Shown: positions 1 to 6,138 of the stretch, one piece after another
Position numbering within the stretch: position 1 is the stretch's first letter
Layout of the letters: each line of letters starts with the position of its first letter
Assembly (NCBI GenBank): GCA_002732015.1
Contig: PCCU01000011.1
Span: 8,520-17,925, forward strand
Origin: Candidatus Pelagibacterales bacterium
Lineage (GTDB): Bacteria > Pseudomonadota > Alphaproteobacteria > TMED109
DNA length: 9,406 nucleotides
Direction: 5' to 3'
Made by a program: the position numbers and the translations under genes
The notes under the pieces: generated by a model
Databases searched by the model: none
What the model was told of the DNA's origin: nothing
The model's input: the letters and a program-made list of their open reading frames with translations, nothing else

Positions 1-270
1 TTAATTGAAAAATATAATGAAATAATGTTTAAAGCTATGTGGGAGTCTAATGTAAATTTAGCTGAACCAAGTAATATTGTTAATACATTAAATGAGGGTG
101 GTTTAGACAGTAAAGAATTTTTATCTGCTGCTGAAAACCAAGATATAAAAGACGAACTTAAAGGTGTTACTTCAAAAGCTATTGAACTAAATTTATTTGG
201 AGTTCCTACATTTATAATTGATGGCGAACTATTCTTTGGGCAGGATAGAATGCATTGGTTTCTTGATTAA
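1..270 (+). CDS. DsbA-fold protein, 2-hydroxychromene-2-carboxylate isomerase-like, C-terminal part (5' end outside window)
   Basis: The frame is open from the first base of the window and ends at TAA (268-270), giving 89 visible residues, so the N-terminal half lies upstream. An ATG at position 25 falls inside the frame and is not the true start. The visible part has the typical end of the HCCA isomerase / kappa-class GST-like DsbA branch. A helix with an aromatic 'MW' is followed by 'GLD..EFL', then the cis-proline loop 'FGVPTFIIDGELFFGQDR' at visible residues 66-83. In this family that segment places the glutathione-interacting loop. Known members isomerise 2-hydroxychromene-2-carboxylate in naphthalene breakdown, but many homologues have no proven substrate. 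The active-site region near the N-terminus is not visible. The stop overlaps that of the convergent epoxide hydrolase gene (shared TTAA). Confidence 0.85.
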   Translation, partial: LIEKYNEIMFKAMWESNVNLAEPSNIVNTLNEGGLDSKEFLSAAENQDIKDELKGVTSKAIELNLFGVPTFIIDGELFFGQDRMHWFLD

Positions 271-1232
271 TTTTTTAGATTTTTTAAAAAATTTTTAATT
301 ATTTTATTAACTTCATTAGGTTTTTCTTGTTGTACCCAGTGACCAGCATCATTAATTATGTGAGAACCTCTAAAGTTTTTACAATATTTCCCAGCATTTT
401 TATATGCATCGTAATCTTTAATAAATCTACGTACAGGGTCATATTCTCCTCCAATAAAAAGACTAGGGGGAATAATTGATAGTTTTTCTAGTTCTGTTAG
501 TTCTCGCCAATCAATATCTTGAGCTCGGTATCTGTTTAGAGGTCCTTTAAAGCCAGACTCTTGAAAGTCTAATACCATTGACTTTAAATTGTTATTTTTT
601 AGCCACTTAAGTCTACCATTCGGCAGGGGAATTTTATCTAGAAGGCCACTATTTATATCTTTTGAAGTCTTAATCTGGTCTTTGTAGCCTTCAGCTGAAC
701 ACCAATAATAAATTTTTTGTAATGAAATGGAAATATTTTTCTCAAGTTCGTTTTCTGCTATATCTAGTTTCTGAAAGTAGTTTTGGTAAAAGAATATATT
801 TTTATATAATTTCTTCCAAAGTTTTGTACTAGAAATTTTTCCTCTTCTTGTAAAAGGAACACTTAATCCTATTACACCAGATACTTTATTTTTATAATAT
901 GCTGCTGTAGTCCAACAAATAGGAGCTCCCCAATCATGCCCAATAAGAATAGCTTTATCTTTTTTTAAAAAAGAAATAATATCTAATATATCTTCCATAA
1001 AAAATTTTAACGAATAATCACTAATATTTTTAGGACATAAACTACCACCATATCCTCTAGTATTAAAGGCACATACCATAAATCCTAATTTTGATATTAA
1101 GCTTATTTGTCTTTTCCATGATACCCATGTTTCTGGCCATCCATGTACTAATAAAACTAGTGGTCCTTCTCCTTGAATTACACACTTAAATTTCTTTTTA
1201 TTGATTAATATACTATTTTCTTTGTAGCTCAT
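267..1232 (-). CDS. Alpha/beta hydrolase, soluble epoxide hydrolase type
   Basis: This 321-residue protein has the full set of epoxide hydrolase landmarks. HGWPE (30-34) forms the oxyanion region, and GHDWGA (98-103) carries the nucleophile Asp100. In the lid, Tyr149 or Tyr152 ('YQNYF') and Tyr235 ('NRYR') are the likely epoxide-polarising pair. Asp265 in 'GGEYDP' is the expected charge-relay acid, and His298 in 'DAGHW' is the catalytic base. An Asp nucleophile rather than Ser, together with the lid tyrosines, separates it from esterases and lipases. Haloalkane dehalogenases share the Asp, but the two-tyrosine lid fits epoxide hydrolase better. The reaction would be hydrolysis of an epoxide to a vicinal diol; the substrate is unknown. 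There is no signal peptide, so it is cytoplasmic. It begins 8 bp after the YciI-like gene and is probably co-transcribed with it. A weak AGAGG lies about 17 bases before the ATG, overlapping the end of the upstream gene. Confidence 0.9.
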   Translation of the reverse strand: MSYKENSILINKKKFKCVIQGEGPLVLLVHGWPETWVSWKRQISLISKLGFMVCAFNTRGYGGSLCPKNISDYSLKFFMEDILDIISFLKKDKAILIGHDWGAPICWTTAAYYKNKVSGVIGLSVPFTRRGKISSTKLWKKLYKNIFFYQNYFQKLDIAENELEKNISISLQKIYYWCSAEGYKDQIKTSKDINSGLLDKIPLPNGRLKWLKNNNLKSMVLDFQESGFKGPLNRYRAQDIDWRELTELEKLSIIPPSLFIGGEYDPVRRFIKDYDAYKNAGKYCKNFRGSHIINDAGHWVQQEKPNEVNKIIKNFLKNLKN

Positions 1233-1240
1233 GTTAAAAA

Positions 1241-1516
1241 TTACATAAAACCTCTATATGGCTTTACTTCTATTATTTCTATATCTAAATAATTATTTTT
1301 CACGAAAGGAAGTACGCTTAATTTTTCTTTTATTTCATTTTCATCCTTTGCCTCAATTACCATACAGGCTCCTTTTCCGCCTTTTATAGAATATAATTCC
1401 CTAATAAACTCTTCTCTAAATAGTTGAATTGCCAATTCCGCTTCAAGATCTAGGTATTCTGCAAATTGTTCAGGCTTAATACTTTCTTTTCTTTTTCCTA
1501 TTACAAAGAATTTCAT
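1241..1516 (-). CDS. YciI / muconolactone isomerase-like small dimeric alpha-beta barrel protein
   Basis: The product is 91 residues long, a full-length member of the small ferredoxin-fold family that includes YciI-like proteins and muconolactone delta-isomerase. The visible pattern is an N-terminal strand (MKFFVIGKR), a 'PEQFAEYLDLEAE' helix, a central strand 'GKGACMVIEA', an 'EIKEKLSVLPFVKNNYLDIEI' helix-strand unit, and the terminal 'EVKPYRGF'. The 'LP' and closing 'PY' segments resemble muconolactone-isomerase-like proteins, but the catalytic role is not established and I would not name a substrate. It is the first gene of a two-gene minus-strand unit with the epoxide hydrolase. The start is fixed by a strong Shine-Dalgarno sequence 6 bases upstream, one of the few good ones in the window. 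Confidence 0.75.
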   Translation of the reverse strand: MKFFVIGKRKESIKPEQFAEYLDLEAELAIQLFREEFIRELYSIKGGKGACMVIEAKDENEIKEKLSVLPFVKNNYLDIEIIEVKPYRGFM

Positions 1517-1520
1517 AATT

Positions 1521-1528
1521 GACCTCCT
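1521..1528 (-). promoter_or_regulatory. Strong Shine-Dalgarno of the YciI-like gene
   Basis: On the minus strand this reads AGGAGGTC, a nearly complete anti-16S match, ending 4 to 6 bases before the ATG at 1516 depending on whether the AGGAGG core or the whole motif is counted. Several neighbours (yajQ, mnmH, the VOC gene) show no clear Shine-Dalgarno, so this site suggests comparatively efficient initiation. It lies within the 32 bp between two divergent start codons, leaving little room for promoters there. Confidence 0.8.
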
Positions 1529-1548
1529 GTGATTATTAATATTTATTA

Positions 1549-2247
1549 ATGTTAATGCAAAAATTAAATAATAAAAGTTTATTAGGTTTAAATAAAAAGA
1601 TTATAAATTGTAACTCATGTGAAAGACTATTAGAGTTCAGAAATAAAATAGCTAAAGAAAAAAGAAAAATGTATAGAAATGAAAACTATTGGGGCAAACC
1701 TATAACTGGATTTGGTGACATTAAAGCTAAAATTATGATAATAGGCTTAGCTCCAGCAGCGCATGGAGGCAATAGAACTGGTAGAGTTTTTACAGGAGAT
1801 AAGTCATCTGATTTTCTATTTGAATGTTTGGGAAATATAGGATTAGCAAACCAAAATTACTCCATAAATAAAAATGATGGACTAAAATTACTTAACACTT
1901 ATCTAACACTATCATTAAAATGTGTGCCACCAGGAGACAAACCTACAAAACAAGAATTACTTAATTGTTCAAAATTTTTAAAGGAAGAATTTTTAATCTT
2001 ACAAAATGTAAAAGCAATAGTTGCCTTAGGAAAAATAGCCTTTGATAGTATACTTTTTTTTTACAAAAAAAATTTTATATTTGATGCTAAAGGGATAAAT
2101 TTTTCTCATGGACATACAATAGACCTTCCAGATAATAAAAAACTAATTGCTTGTTATCATCCTAGTCCTAGAAATGTAAATACTGGAAGAATTAATTTAT
2201 TAAAATTTACAAATCTGTTTAAACAAATAATAATGTTAGTTTCTTAA
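1549..2247 (+). CDS. Family 5 uracil-DNA glycosylase (UDGb), iron-sulfur type
   Basis: This 232-residue cytoplasmic enzyme excises uracil, and in this family also other deaminated bases, from DNA as the first step of base excision repair. Motif A is GLAPAAHGGNRTGR (66-79) followed by FTGD, the signature of family 5 (UDGb), which lacks the usual catalytic Asp/Asn at that point. The C-terminal DNA-intercalation motif is HPSPRNVNTGR (204-214). Cys21 and Cys24 (CNSC), Cys125 and Cys140 are placed as the four ligands of the 4Fe-4S cluster. Length is a little short for the family but nothing essential is missing. ATG at 1549 or 1555 (M3) would both keep Cys21; I cannot choose firmly. It is followed after 15 bp by the phosphatase gene and diverges from the YciI-like gene. 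Confusion with family 4 UDG is unlikely given the NRTGR motif. Confidence 0.92.
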   Translation: MLMQKLNNKSLLGLNKKIINCNSCERLLEFRNKIAKEKRKMYRNENYWGKPITGFGDIKAKIMIIGLAPAAHGGNRTGRVFTGDKSSDFLFECLGNIGLANQNYSINKNDGLKLLNTYLTLSLKCVPPGDKPTKQELLNCSKFLKEEFLILQNVKAIVALGKIAFDSILFFYKKNFIFDAKGINFSHGHTIDLPDNKKLIACYHPSPRNVNTGRINLLKFTNLFKQIIMLVS

Positions 2248-2262
2248 TATATTTATAGTACG

Positions 2263-3270
2263 ATGTTAAATTTTATTTTAGGTACATTTTTTATATTAAT
2301 TTCGCTTGAAGTTTTTTCAGAAGAAACACTAGACTCTAAAAATATTAAAATAATATTTGGATCCTGTTCTAATCAAAATATTTCTATGCCCCATTGGAAA
2401 CATATAAGTTCATATAAACCAGAATATTTATTTTTACTTGGAGATAATGTATACGGAGACTTTAATAATCTTAAAGCTAATAATTTGAAATTGGCATACT
2501 CCAAATTAAAAAAAAATAATTACTTTTTAAATCTTAAAAGAAATAGCATAATTTTTCCTATTTGGGATGACCATGACTATGGAGTAAATGACGGAGGTAA
2601 AGATTGGCCTTTCAAAGATATATCACAGAAATTATTTCTAGATTTTTTTAATGCAAATAAAAATGATGTAAGAAGAAAAAGAGGGGGTATTTACAATAGC
2701 TGGAGTATAAAAAATAATATAGATATTAAAGTTATAGCCTTAGATACAAGGTATTTCAAAGATAATTTTAAAATAAACTATAACAAGAACATTAAAAAAA
2801 AATATATTCCAGATTATAATACGAAAAAGACTATTTTAGGAAAAGAACAATGGGACTGGTTTGAAAAACAAATTAAAGAGAATTATGATTTATTAATAAT
2901 TTTAAGCTCTATACAATTAATTCCTAAAGATCATGGTTGGGAAAAATGGTACAACTTTCCACATGAGAGAGAGAAAATATTAAAATTAATCAGTGATAAT
3001 AAAAAATTAACTATAATACTATCCGGAGATAGACATATAGGGGGCATGTATAAATATAATGCTAACTTATTTGAAGTTACCTCGAGTTCTTTTAATCAAA
3101 GAATTTTAAATTTTATAGAAGAAGACAAATATTCTATAGGTGAAATAGTAAATGAAAATAACTTTGGATTAATGAATATTAATACATCAGAAAGATTAAT
3201 TGAAATAGACTTAAGAACAGGTTTTTTAAAAGAAAATAAAATATTTAAAAAATTAAAACTACAGTTTTAG
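2263..3270 (+). CDS. Exported PhoD-like metallophosphatase (alkaline phosphatase D family)
   Basis: The 335-residue product begins with a short hydrophobic signal peptide (about residues 1-19, probable cleavage near 'VFS-EE'), with no twin arginine, so Sec export to the periplasm is likely. PhoD-family landmarks follow in order: GSC (33-35), LLGDNVYGD (58-66) with metal-binding Asp61, WDDHDYGVND (101-110), SSIQL and the DHGW region (215-226), and LSGDRHIGG (253-261) with metal-binding Asp256 and His258. Known PhoD enzymes are Ca/Fe-dependent phosphodiesterase/monoesterases. This one lacks the extended N-terminal domain and Tat signal of classical PhoD and corresponds to the compact form. Substrate is unknown; scavenging phosphate from organic esters is a reasonable inference. 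It probably shares a transcript with the UDG gene 15 bp upstream. Its TAG stop overlaps the convergent reductase gene by 4 bp. Confidence 0.88.
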   Translation: MLNFILGTFFILISLEVFSEETLDSKNIKIIFGSCSNQNISMPHWKHISSYKPEYLFLLGDNVYGDFNNLKANNLKLAYSKLKKNNYFLNLKRNSIIFPIWDDHDYGVNDGGKDWPFKDISQKLFLDFFNANKNDVRRKRGGIYNSWSIKNNIDIKVIALDTRYFKDNFKINYNKNIKKKYIPDYNTKKTILGKEQWDWFEKQIKENYDLLIILSSIQLIPKDHGWEKWYNFPHEREKILKLISDNKKLTIILSGDRHIGGMYKYNANLFEVTSSSFNQRILNFIEEDKYSIGEIVNENNFGLMNINTSERLIEIDLRTGFLKENKIFKKLKLQF

Positions 3271-4529
3271 TTTCTTTTTAATACATCTAAAGCAATATTA
3301 ATATCATTAAACTTTTCTCTAACAAAATGTTTCATAGCGTTATCTTCCTCTAACTTATCAAGAGTATTCCAATCATCCTTTGTAATAAAAACTATTTTAT
3401 TATTTTTCATTTTTTCTTTTAGTTTTTCTGTAGAATTTTTTTTACTATGACTAACTAATGAAAGTATTTTATTAACTGCGTTTAACGCACGACCTTTATT
3501 TGTTCCGATAACTCCAACTGAAGGACTTGAAGCCCATCCGGTAGTAAATATATTGTTATTGATATGCCCTTCAATATTGAAAAGGTAATTATTAGTTTCA
3601 TCCATTTTTAAATTACCTATAGATGTTGCCTTATACCCTATAGCTTTAATAATTAAATTAGTTTGAATGTTATGAGTATCACCATTCTGGTCTTTAAGTT
3701 TTATTCCTTCAACTTTTTGATTACCAATTATTTCAATAGGCGATTTAAAAAAATCAAATACTATTTCTTTGCTCTTTTTTTCATTATCATAAAATTCATC
3801 AAAAACCTCTAAGTTTTTTTTAACTCTAGTATCAATAGTTTCATCATCTATAAACTTTTTAAGTAATTCTCTAGGGTATTTTAACTTTATAGAAAAATCA
3901 TTTATTTCTTTAAATTCTCTTAGTTCAGAAATTGTAAATTTTGCTTCCTTAGGTCCGCGTCTGCCAATTACATAAATATTGTCAATTTTAGCTTTTGACA
4001 AAAGTTTTAAATTTTTTTTTGATATATCACTTCCATAAAGTTCTTCATTTGTCTTTGCAAGTATCCTTGCACAGTCTAGTGCAACATTACCATTACCTAT
4101 GATTATAACGTTCTTAGAGTTGAGGTTTGGTTCTAGGTTAGAATACTCAGGGTTATCATTATACCAACCTACAAATTCTGCAGATCCATATACTCCCTCT
4201 ATGTTTTCTCCCTCAATATTAAGTAATTTATCATCTGAAGCACCGGTTGCTATAAGTACAGCATCATAGTTTTCTGATAAAAAATCTAAAGAAATATCTT
4301 TTGGTACATTTATATTGCCAAAAAAATTAACATTATCTTTTTCTAGGACTCTATTAAATAATTTTATAATATTTTTAGTTTTTTGGTGATCTGGAGCTAC
4401 TCCATATCTTACTAACCCGTATGGTGCAAAAAACTTCTCTATTATATCTACCTTTAGTTTTTCATTATTAGAGAATGATTGAGCTGCATAGAAAGCTGAT
4501 GGGCCAGACCCTATTATTGCAATATTCAT
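3267..4529 (-). CDS. Ferredoxin/adrenodoxin-type NADP+ reductase
   Basis: This 420-residue flavoprotein matches the adrenodoxin reductase / FprA family, which passes electrons between NADPH and ferredoxin. The N-terminal FAD-binding motif is GSGPSAFYAA (7-16). PYGLVRYGVAPDH (36-48) is the family hallmark. The second Rossmann motif, IGNGNVALDCARIL (144-157), binds NADP, and GRRGPKEAKFT (189-199) supplies the basic residues near the NADP phosphate. GWASSPSVGVIGTNKG (331-346) closes the FAD site. Length is near the usual 420-460. The ATG start gives no leader before the first beta strand, so it is well supported. No ferredoxin or P450 gene lies nearby to show the partner. It converges with the phosphatase gene (4 bp overlap), and a possible promoter/operator lies just upstream at 4549-4598. 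Confidence 0.92.
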   Translation of the reverse strand: MNIAIIGSGPSAFYAAQSFSNNEKLKVDIIEKFFAPYGLVRYGVAPDHQKTKNIIKLFNRVLEKDNVNFFGNINVPKDISLDFLSENYDAVLIATGASDDKLLNIEGENIEGVYGSAEFVGWYNDNPEYSNLEPNLNSKNVIIIGNGNVALDCARILAKTNEELYGSDISKKNLKLLSKAKIDNIYVIGRRGPKEAKFTISELREFKEINDFSIKLKYPRELLKKFIDDETIDTRVKKNLEVFDEFYDNEKKSKEIVFDFFKSPIEIIGNQKVEGIKLKDQNGDTHNIQTNLIIKAIGYKATSIGNLKMDETNNYLFNIEGHINNNIFTTGWASSPSVGVIGTNKGRALNAVNKILSLVSHSKKNSTEKLKEKMKNNKIVFITKDDWNTLDKLEEDNAMKHFVREKFNDINIALDVLKRN

Positions 4530-4548
4530 TTATTAAAATTATTTTATA

Positions 4549-4578
4549 ATTTTAATTAAATCAATTAAAATCTTGCAA
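4549..4578 (-). promoter_or_regulatory. Candidate promoter of the ferredoxin-NADP reductase gene
   Basis: On the minus strand a TTGCAA (4578-4573) and a TAAAAT (4554-4549) are separated by 18 bases, giving partial matches to the -35 and -10 consensus and a leader of roughly a dozen bases before the ATG at 4529. The TTGCAA lies inside one of two palindromic CTTGCAAG repeats. In such A+T-rich DNA -10-like strings are common, so this is only a candidate. Confidence 0.3.
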
Positions 4579-4682
4579 GTTTATCACTTGCAAGATTTAT
4601 ATTATCTACTAAATTAAGTGTTATCAATTTAGGTTTATCTTCATCAGGTATAATTTTCTTTATGTTTTTTTAAGTAATCCAT
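4565..4682 (-). pseudogene. Small minus-strand reading frame, apparently broken by one extra base in an A7 run
   Basis: From an ATG at 4682 the frame reads MDYLKK and stops after 12 codons. Moving one base at the A7 run (T4665-T4671 on the plus strand) opens a frame that runs to TAA at 4567-4565, with charged, protein-like content (IIPDEDKPKL then ITLNLVDN and LASDKLARF). With six A instead of seven the region would encode an intact 38-residue protein. The span of 118 bp equals 39 codons plus one base. It may be a decayed gene, a homopolymer error in the sequence, or chance: a frame this short is not statistically strong. It lacks a clear Shine-Dalgarno. I recognise no family. It lies between yajQ and the reductase gene on the same strand as both. 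Confidence 0.3.
4568..4598 (-). repeat. Two palindromic CTTGCAAG repeats forming a 12-bp inverted repeat (operator or terminator-like hairpin)
   Basis: The octamer CTTGCAAG is its own reverse complement and occurs at 4572-4579 and 4587-4594, 15 bp centre to centre. With flanking AAAT/ATTT the two copies form a perfect 12-bp inverted repeat (4568-4579 with 4587-4598) around a 7-base loop. Three readings are possible. It could be an intrinsic terminator for minus-strand transcripts, though only a short T run follows. It could be a pair of operator sites overlapping the -35 of the reductase gene. Or it could be the 3' end of a small coding sequence (codons for LASDKLA). The sequence alone does not decide. 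Confidence 0.5.
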
Positions 4683-4730
4683 TTTTTATATGTAAAAAAA
4701 TATTTAAAAATTTTTTTTTTTATGAGATAA

Positions 4731-4880
4731 ATGTTTATGGATATATTAAAAAATTTAAATACAAACCTTACTCAAAAAAAGTTTTATGTAATTGTTATAA
4801 TTTTACTAATTTTTATTAGCCTGCAATTAGATGGGCTAAATGATAAGTTAAATTTACTAATTGATTTACAACAAAAATAA
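4731..4880 (+). CDS. Candidate 49-residue single-pass membrane protein
   Basis: An ATG at 4731 (or 4737) opens a 49-codon frame ending in TAA at 4878-4880. The product has a polar N-terminus ending in two lysines (16-17), one hydrophobic segment of about 15 residues (FYVIVIILLIFISLQ, 18-32) and a leucine-rich, probably amphipathic tail (about 33-49). The lysines before the segment fit a cytoplasmic N-terminus. A GAG at 4724-4726 is the only hint of a ribosome site. It converges on yajQ with a 9-bp gap, typical of gene spacing in this window. A frame of this length is uncommon but not impossible by chance in such A+T-rich DNA, and T-rich sequence tends to yield hydrophobic residues. No family recognised. 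Confidence 0.4.
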   Translation: MFMDILKNLNTNLTQKKFYVIVIILLIFISLQLDGLNDKLNLLIDLQQK

Positions 4881-4889
4881 AACTAACCT

Positions 4890-5375
4890 TTAATCTCTGA
4901 AATTTATAAAGTTCAAAGGTATAGAGATTTCTAGCTCTTTTAACTTTGATATTGTAATCTGTAAGTCGTCCCTTTTTTTTCCAGATACTCTAAGTTGTTC
5001 ACCTTGTACAGAAGTTTGAATTTTTAGTTTTTGATCTTTCAAATATTTTATAATTTTTTGTGCATTCTCTTTATTTATGCCTTGGTTTAATATCAATGGA
5101 AGTCTTAAATTTCCTCCAGAAGCTTTTTCTATTTTTTCAAAACTAATAGACTTTATATCCACATTTTTTCTGACTAAATTCTTAGTAAGTAAATCTTTTA
5201 TCTGATTTAATTTCATATCAGATTCTGCTAGCAAATAATACGTGTCCTCTTCTAAATGTATCTTAGATATACTTCCTTTAAAATCATATCTATTCAAAAT
5301 TTCTCTGTTAACTGCATCAATAGCATTTTTAAATGCTTCAATATCAACTTTATTAACTATATCAAAAGTAGGCAT
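4890..5375 (-). CDS. yajQ: YajQ family nucleotide-binding protein (UPF0234)
   Basis: This 161-residue protein matches the usual YajQ length of about 160-165. It starts with the typical MPTFDIV. NREILNRYDFKGS (23-35), RLPLI in the middle (91-95) and VSGKKRDDLQ (130-139) near the end are hallmarks, as is the closing PLNF.NFRD. The family has two ferredoxin-like domains and is cytoplasmic. Members bind nucleotides or nucleic acids, and a Xanthomonas homologue is a cyclic di-GMP-responsive transcription cofactor; whether that holds here is unknown. It is monocistronic as far as can be seen, lying between convergent and divergent plus-strand genes. No Shine-Dalgarno is evident before the ATG. The 184-bp region between its start and the fasciclin gene start must contain both promoters. 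Confidence 0.93.
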   Translation of the reverse strand: MPTFDIVNKVDIEAFKNAIDAVNREILNRYDFKGSISKIHLEEDTYYLLAESDMKLNQIKDLLTKNLVRKNVDIKSISFEKIEKASGGNLRLPLILNQGINKENAQKIIKYLKDQKLKIQTSVQGEQLRVSGKKRDDLQITISKLKELEISIPLNFINFRD

Positions 5376-5559
5376 ATTAAAATTTTACTATAGTTTTATT
5401 AATTTTAAACTAAATAAATACAAAATTTTGTATGTTTATAGCATATTTAAGTCTTTCAGTTTTTTTTATTCTTTATATTAAATTTTATTTGTATATTATA
5501 TAATTGTGTCATTTAATTTTTTAAAAGTCTTTTTTATTTATCTTCAAAGTGTTATTTAA

Positions 5560-6138
5560 ATGAATAAATTTTTTCCAATTTTTTTAGTTTTTTTGCTTTT
5601 TTTTTCTAATCTGTATGCTAAAAATCTTATTAAAGGGTTAGAGAGTACTGGAAAACATGGTATATTTATAAGCATATTAGAAAGCAACCCATTATTTCTG
5701 CCTTTAATAAACAATACCGTCAAATCTACTATTTTTGCACCCACTGATGAAGCTTTTAAAAAAATGCCAGACATTTTTAAAAATGATATTAAGAAAAACA
5801 ATACTAAAGTAACTACTAAATTGATATTATCTCATATTTATAGTGGTGATAGTTTAGCTAAAGATAATGTAAACAATAATGGCATGGTTCTAAGTTTAGA
5901 TGGAAGTATATACTATACTTACGAAGTTGGAGATTTATTTGTTAAGGATATTGTCATTCAAGGAGAGCCCTTTATAGCTGAAAATTTTAGAGTGATTCCA
6001 GTTGAATGTGTAATGTTTTTACAGCAATCTAGCAAAGACAGAAGGTTGGACAGTAAAATAAGGGAAAAGTATTCCTTAACTACATGTTGTCTCCAAACAG
6101 AGTTGGAGTTTAAAGAGTTTTATAAAGACCTAAAATAA
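5560..6138 (+). CDS. Exported single-domain fasciclin (FAS1) protein
   Basis: The 192-residue product has a clear Sec signal peptide (MNK then a hydrophobic run, likely cleavage after Ala20 in 'NLYA-K'). A single FAS1 domain follows (about 25-156). The H1 box is TIFAPTDEAFKKMP (57-70), the central 'SHIYSGDSL' (91-99) is in the position of the 'YH' motif, and the closing H2-like segment is 'IAENFRVIPVECVMFLQ' (139-155), where the family usually shows a small-residue/NG.IH.ID pattern. FAS1 domains mediate adhesion or protein-protein contacts, and small exported bacterial versions are mostly uncharacterised. A charged C-terminal tail of about 37 residues carries a vicinal Cys176-Cys177 pair, and Cys150 lies in the H2 region. 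It is probably a stand-alone gene. Its last 9 bp overlap the convergent DUF2805 gene. Confidence 0.85.
   Translation: MNKFFPIFLVFLLFFSNLYAKNLIKGLESTGKHGIFISILESNPLFLPLINNTVKSTIFAPTDEAFKKMPDIFKNDIKKNNTKVTTKLILSHIYSGDSLAKDNVNNNGMVLSLDGSIYYTYEVGDLFVKDIVIQGEPFIAENFRVIPVECVMFLQQSSKDRRLDSKIREKYSLTTCCLQTELEFKEFYKDLK

Noticed and set aside
4599..4730. Possible riboswitch or structured RNA in the long intergenic gap
   Set aside because: Apart from the CTTGCAAG pair nearby, I see no conserved pairing pattern or known riboswitch core, only A/T homopolymer runs.
5418..5433. Perfect 16-bp palindrome ATACAAAATTTTGTAT between yajQ and the fasciclin gene
   Set aside because: Palindromes of this length made almost only of A and T are expected a few times by chance in 9 kb of such A+T-rich DNA; kept only as a note.
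5242..5481. Plus-strand 79-codon reading frame across the start of yajQ
   Set aside because: It is mostly antisense to well-supported yajQ and shows no family pattern or ribosome site.
5476..5504. TATAAT at 5499-5504 upstream of the fasciclin gene as a promoter
   Set aside because: There is no convincing -35 at the right spacing, and TATAAT-like strings are frequent here; plausible but not supported enough to list.
5556..5801. Minus-strand 81-codon reading frame antisense to the fasciclin gene
   Set aside because: It lies wholly opposite the signal peptide and FAS1 H1 box of a recognised gene; no independent support.
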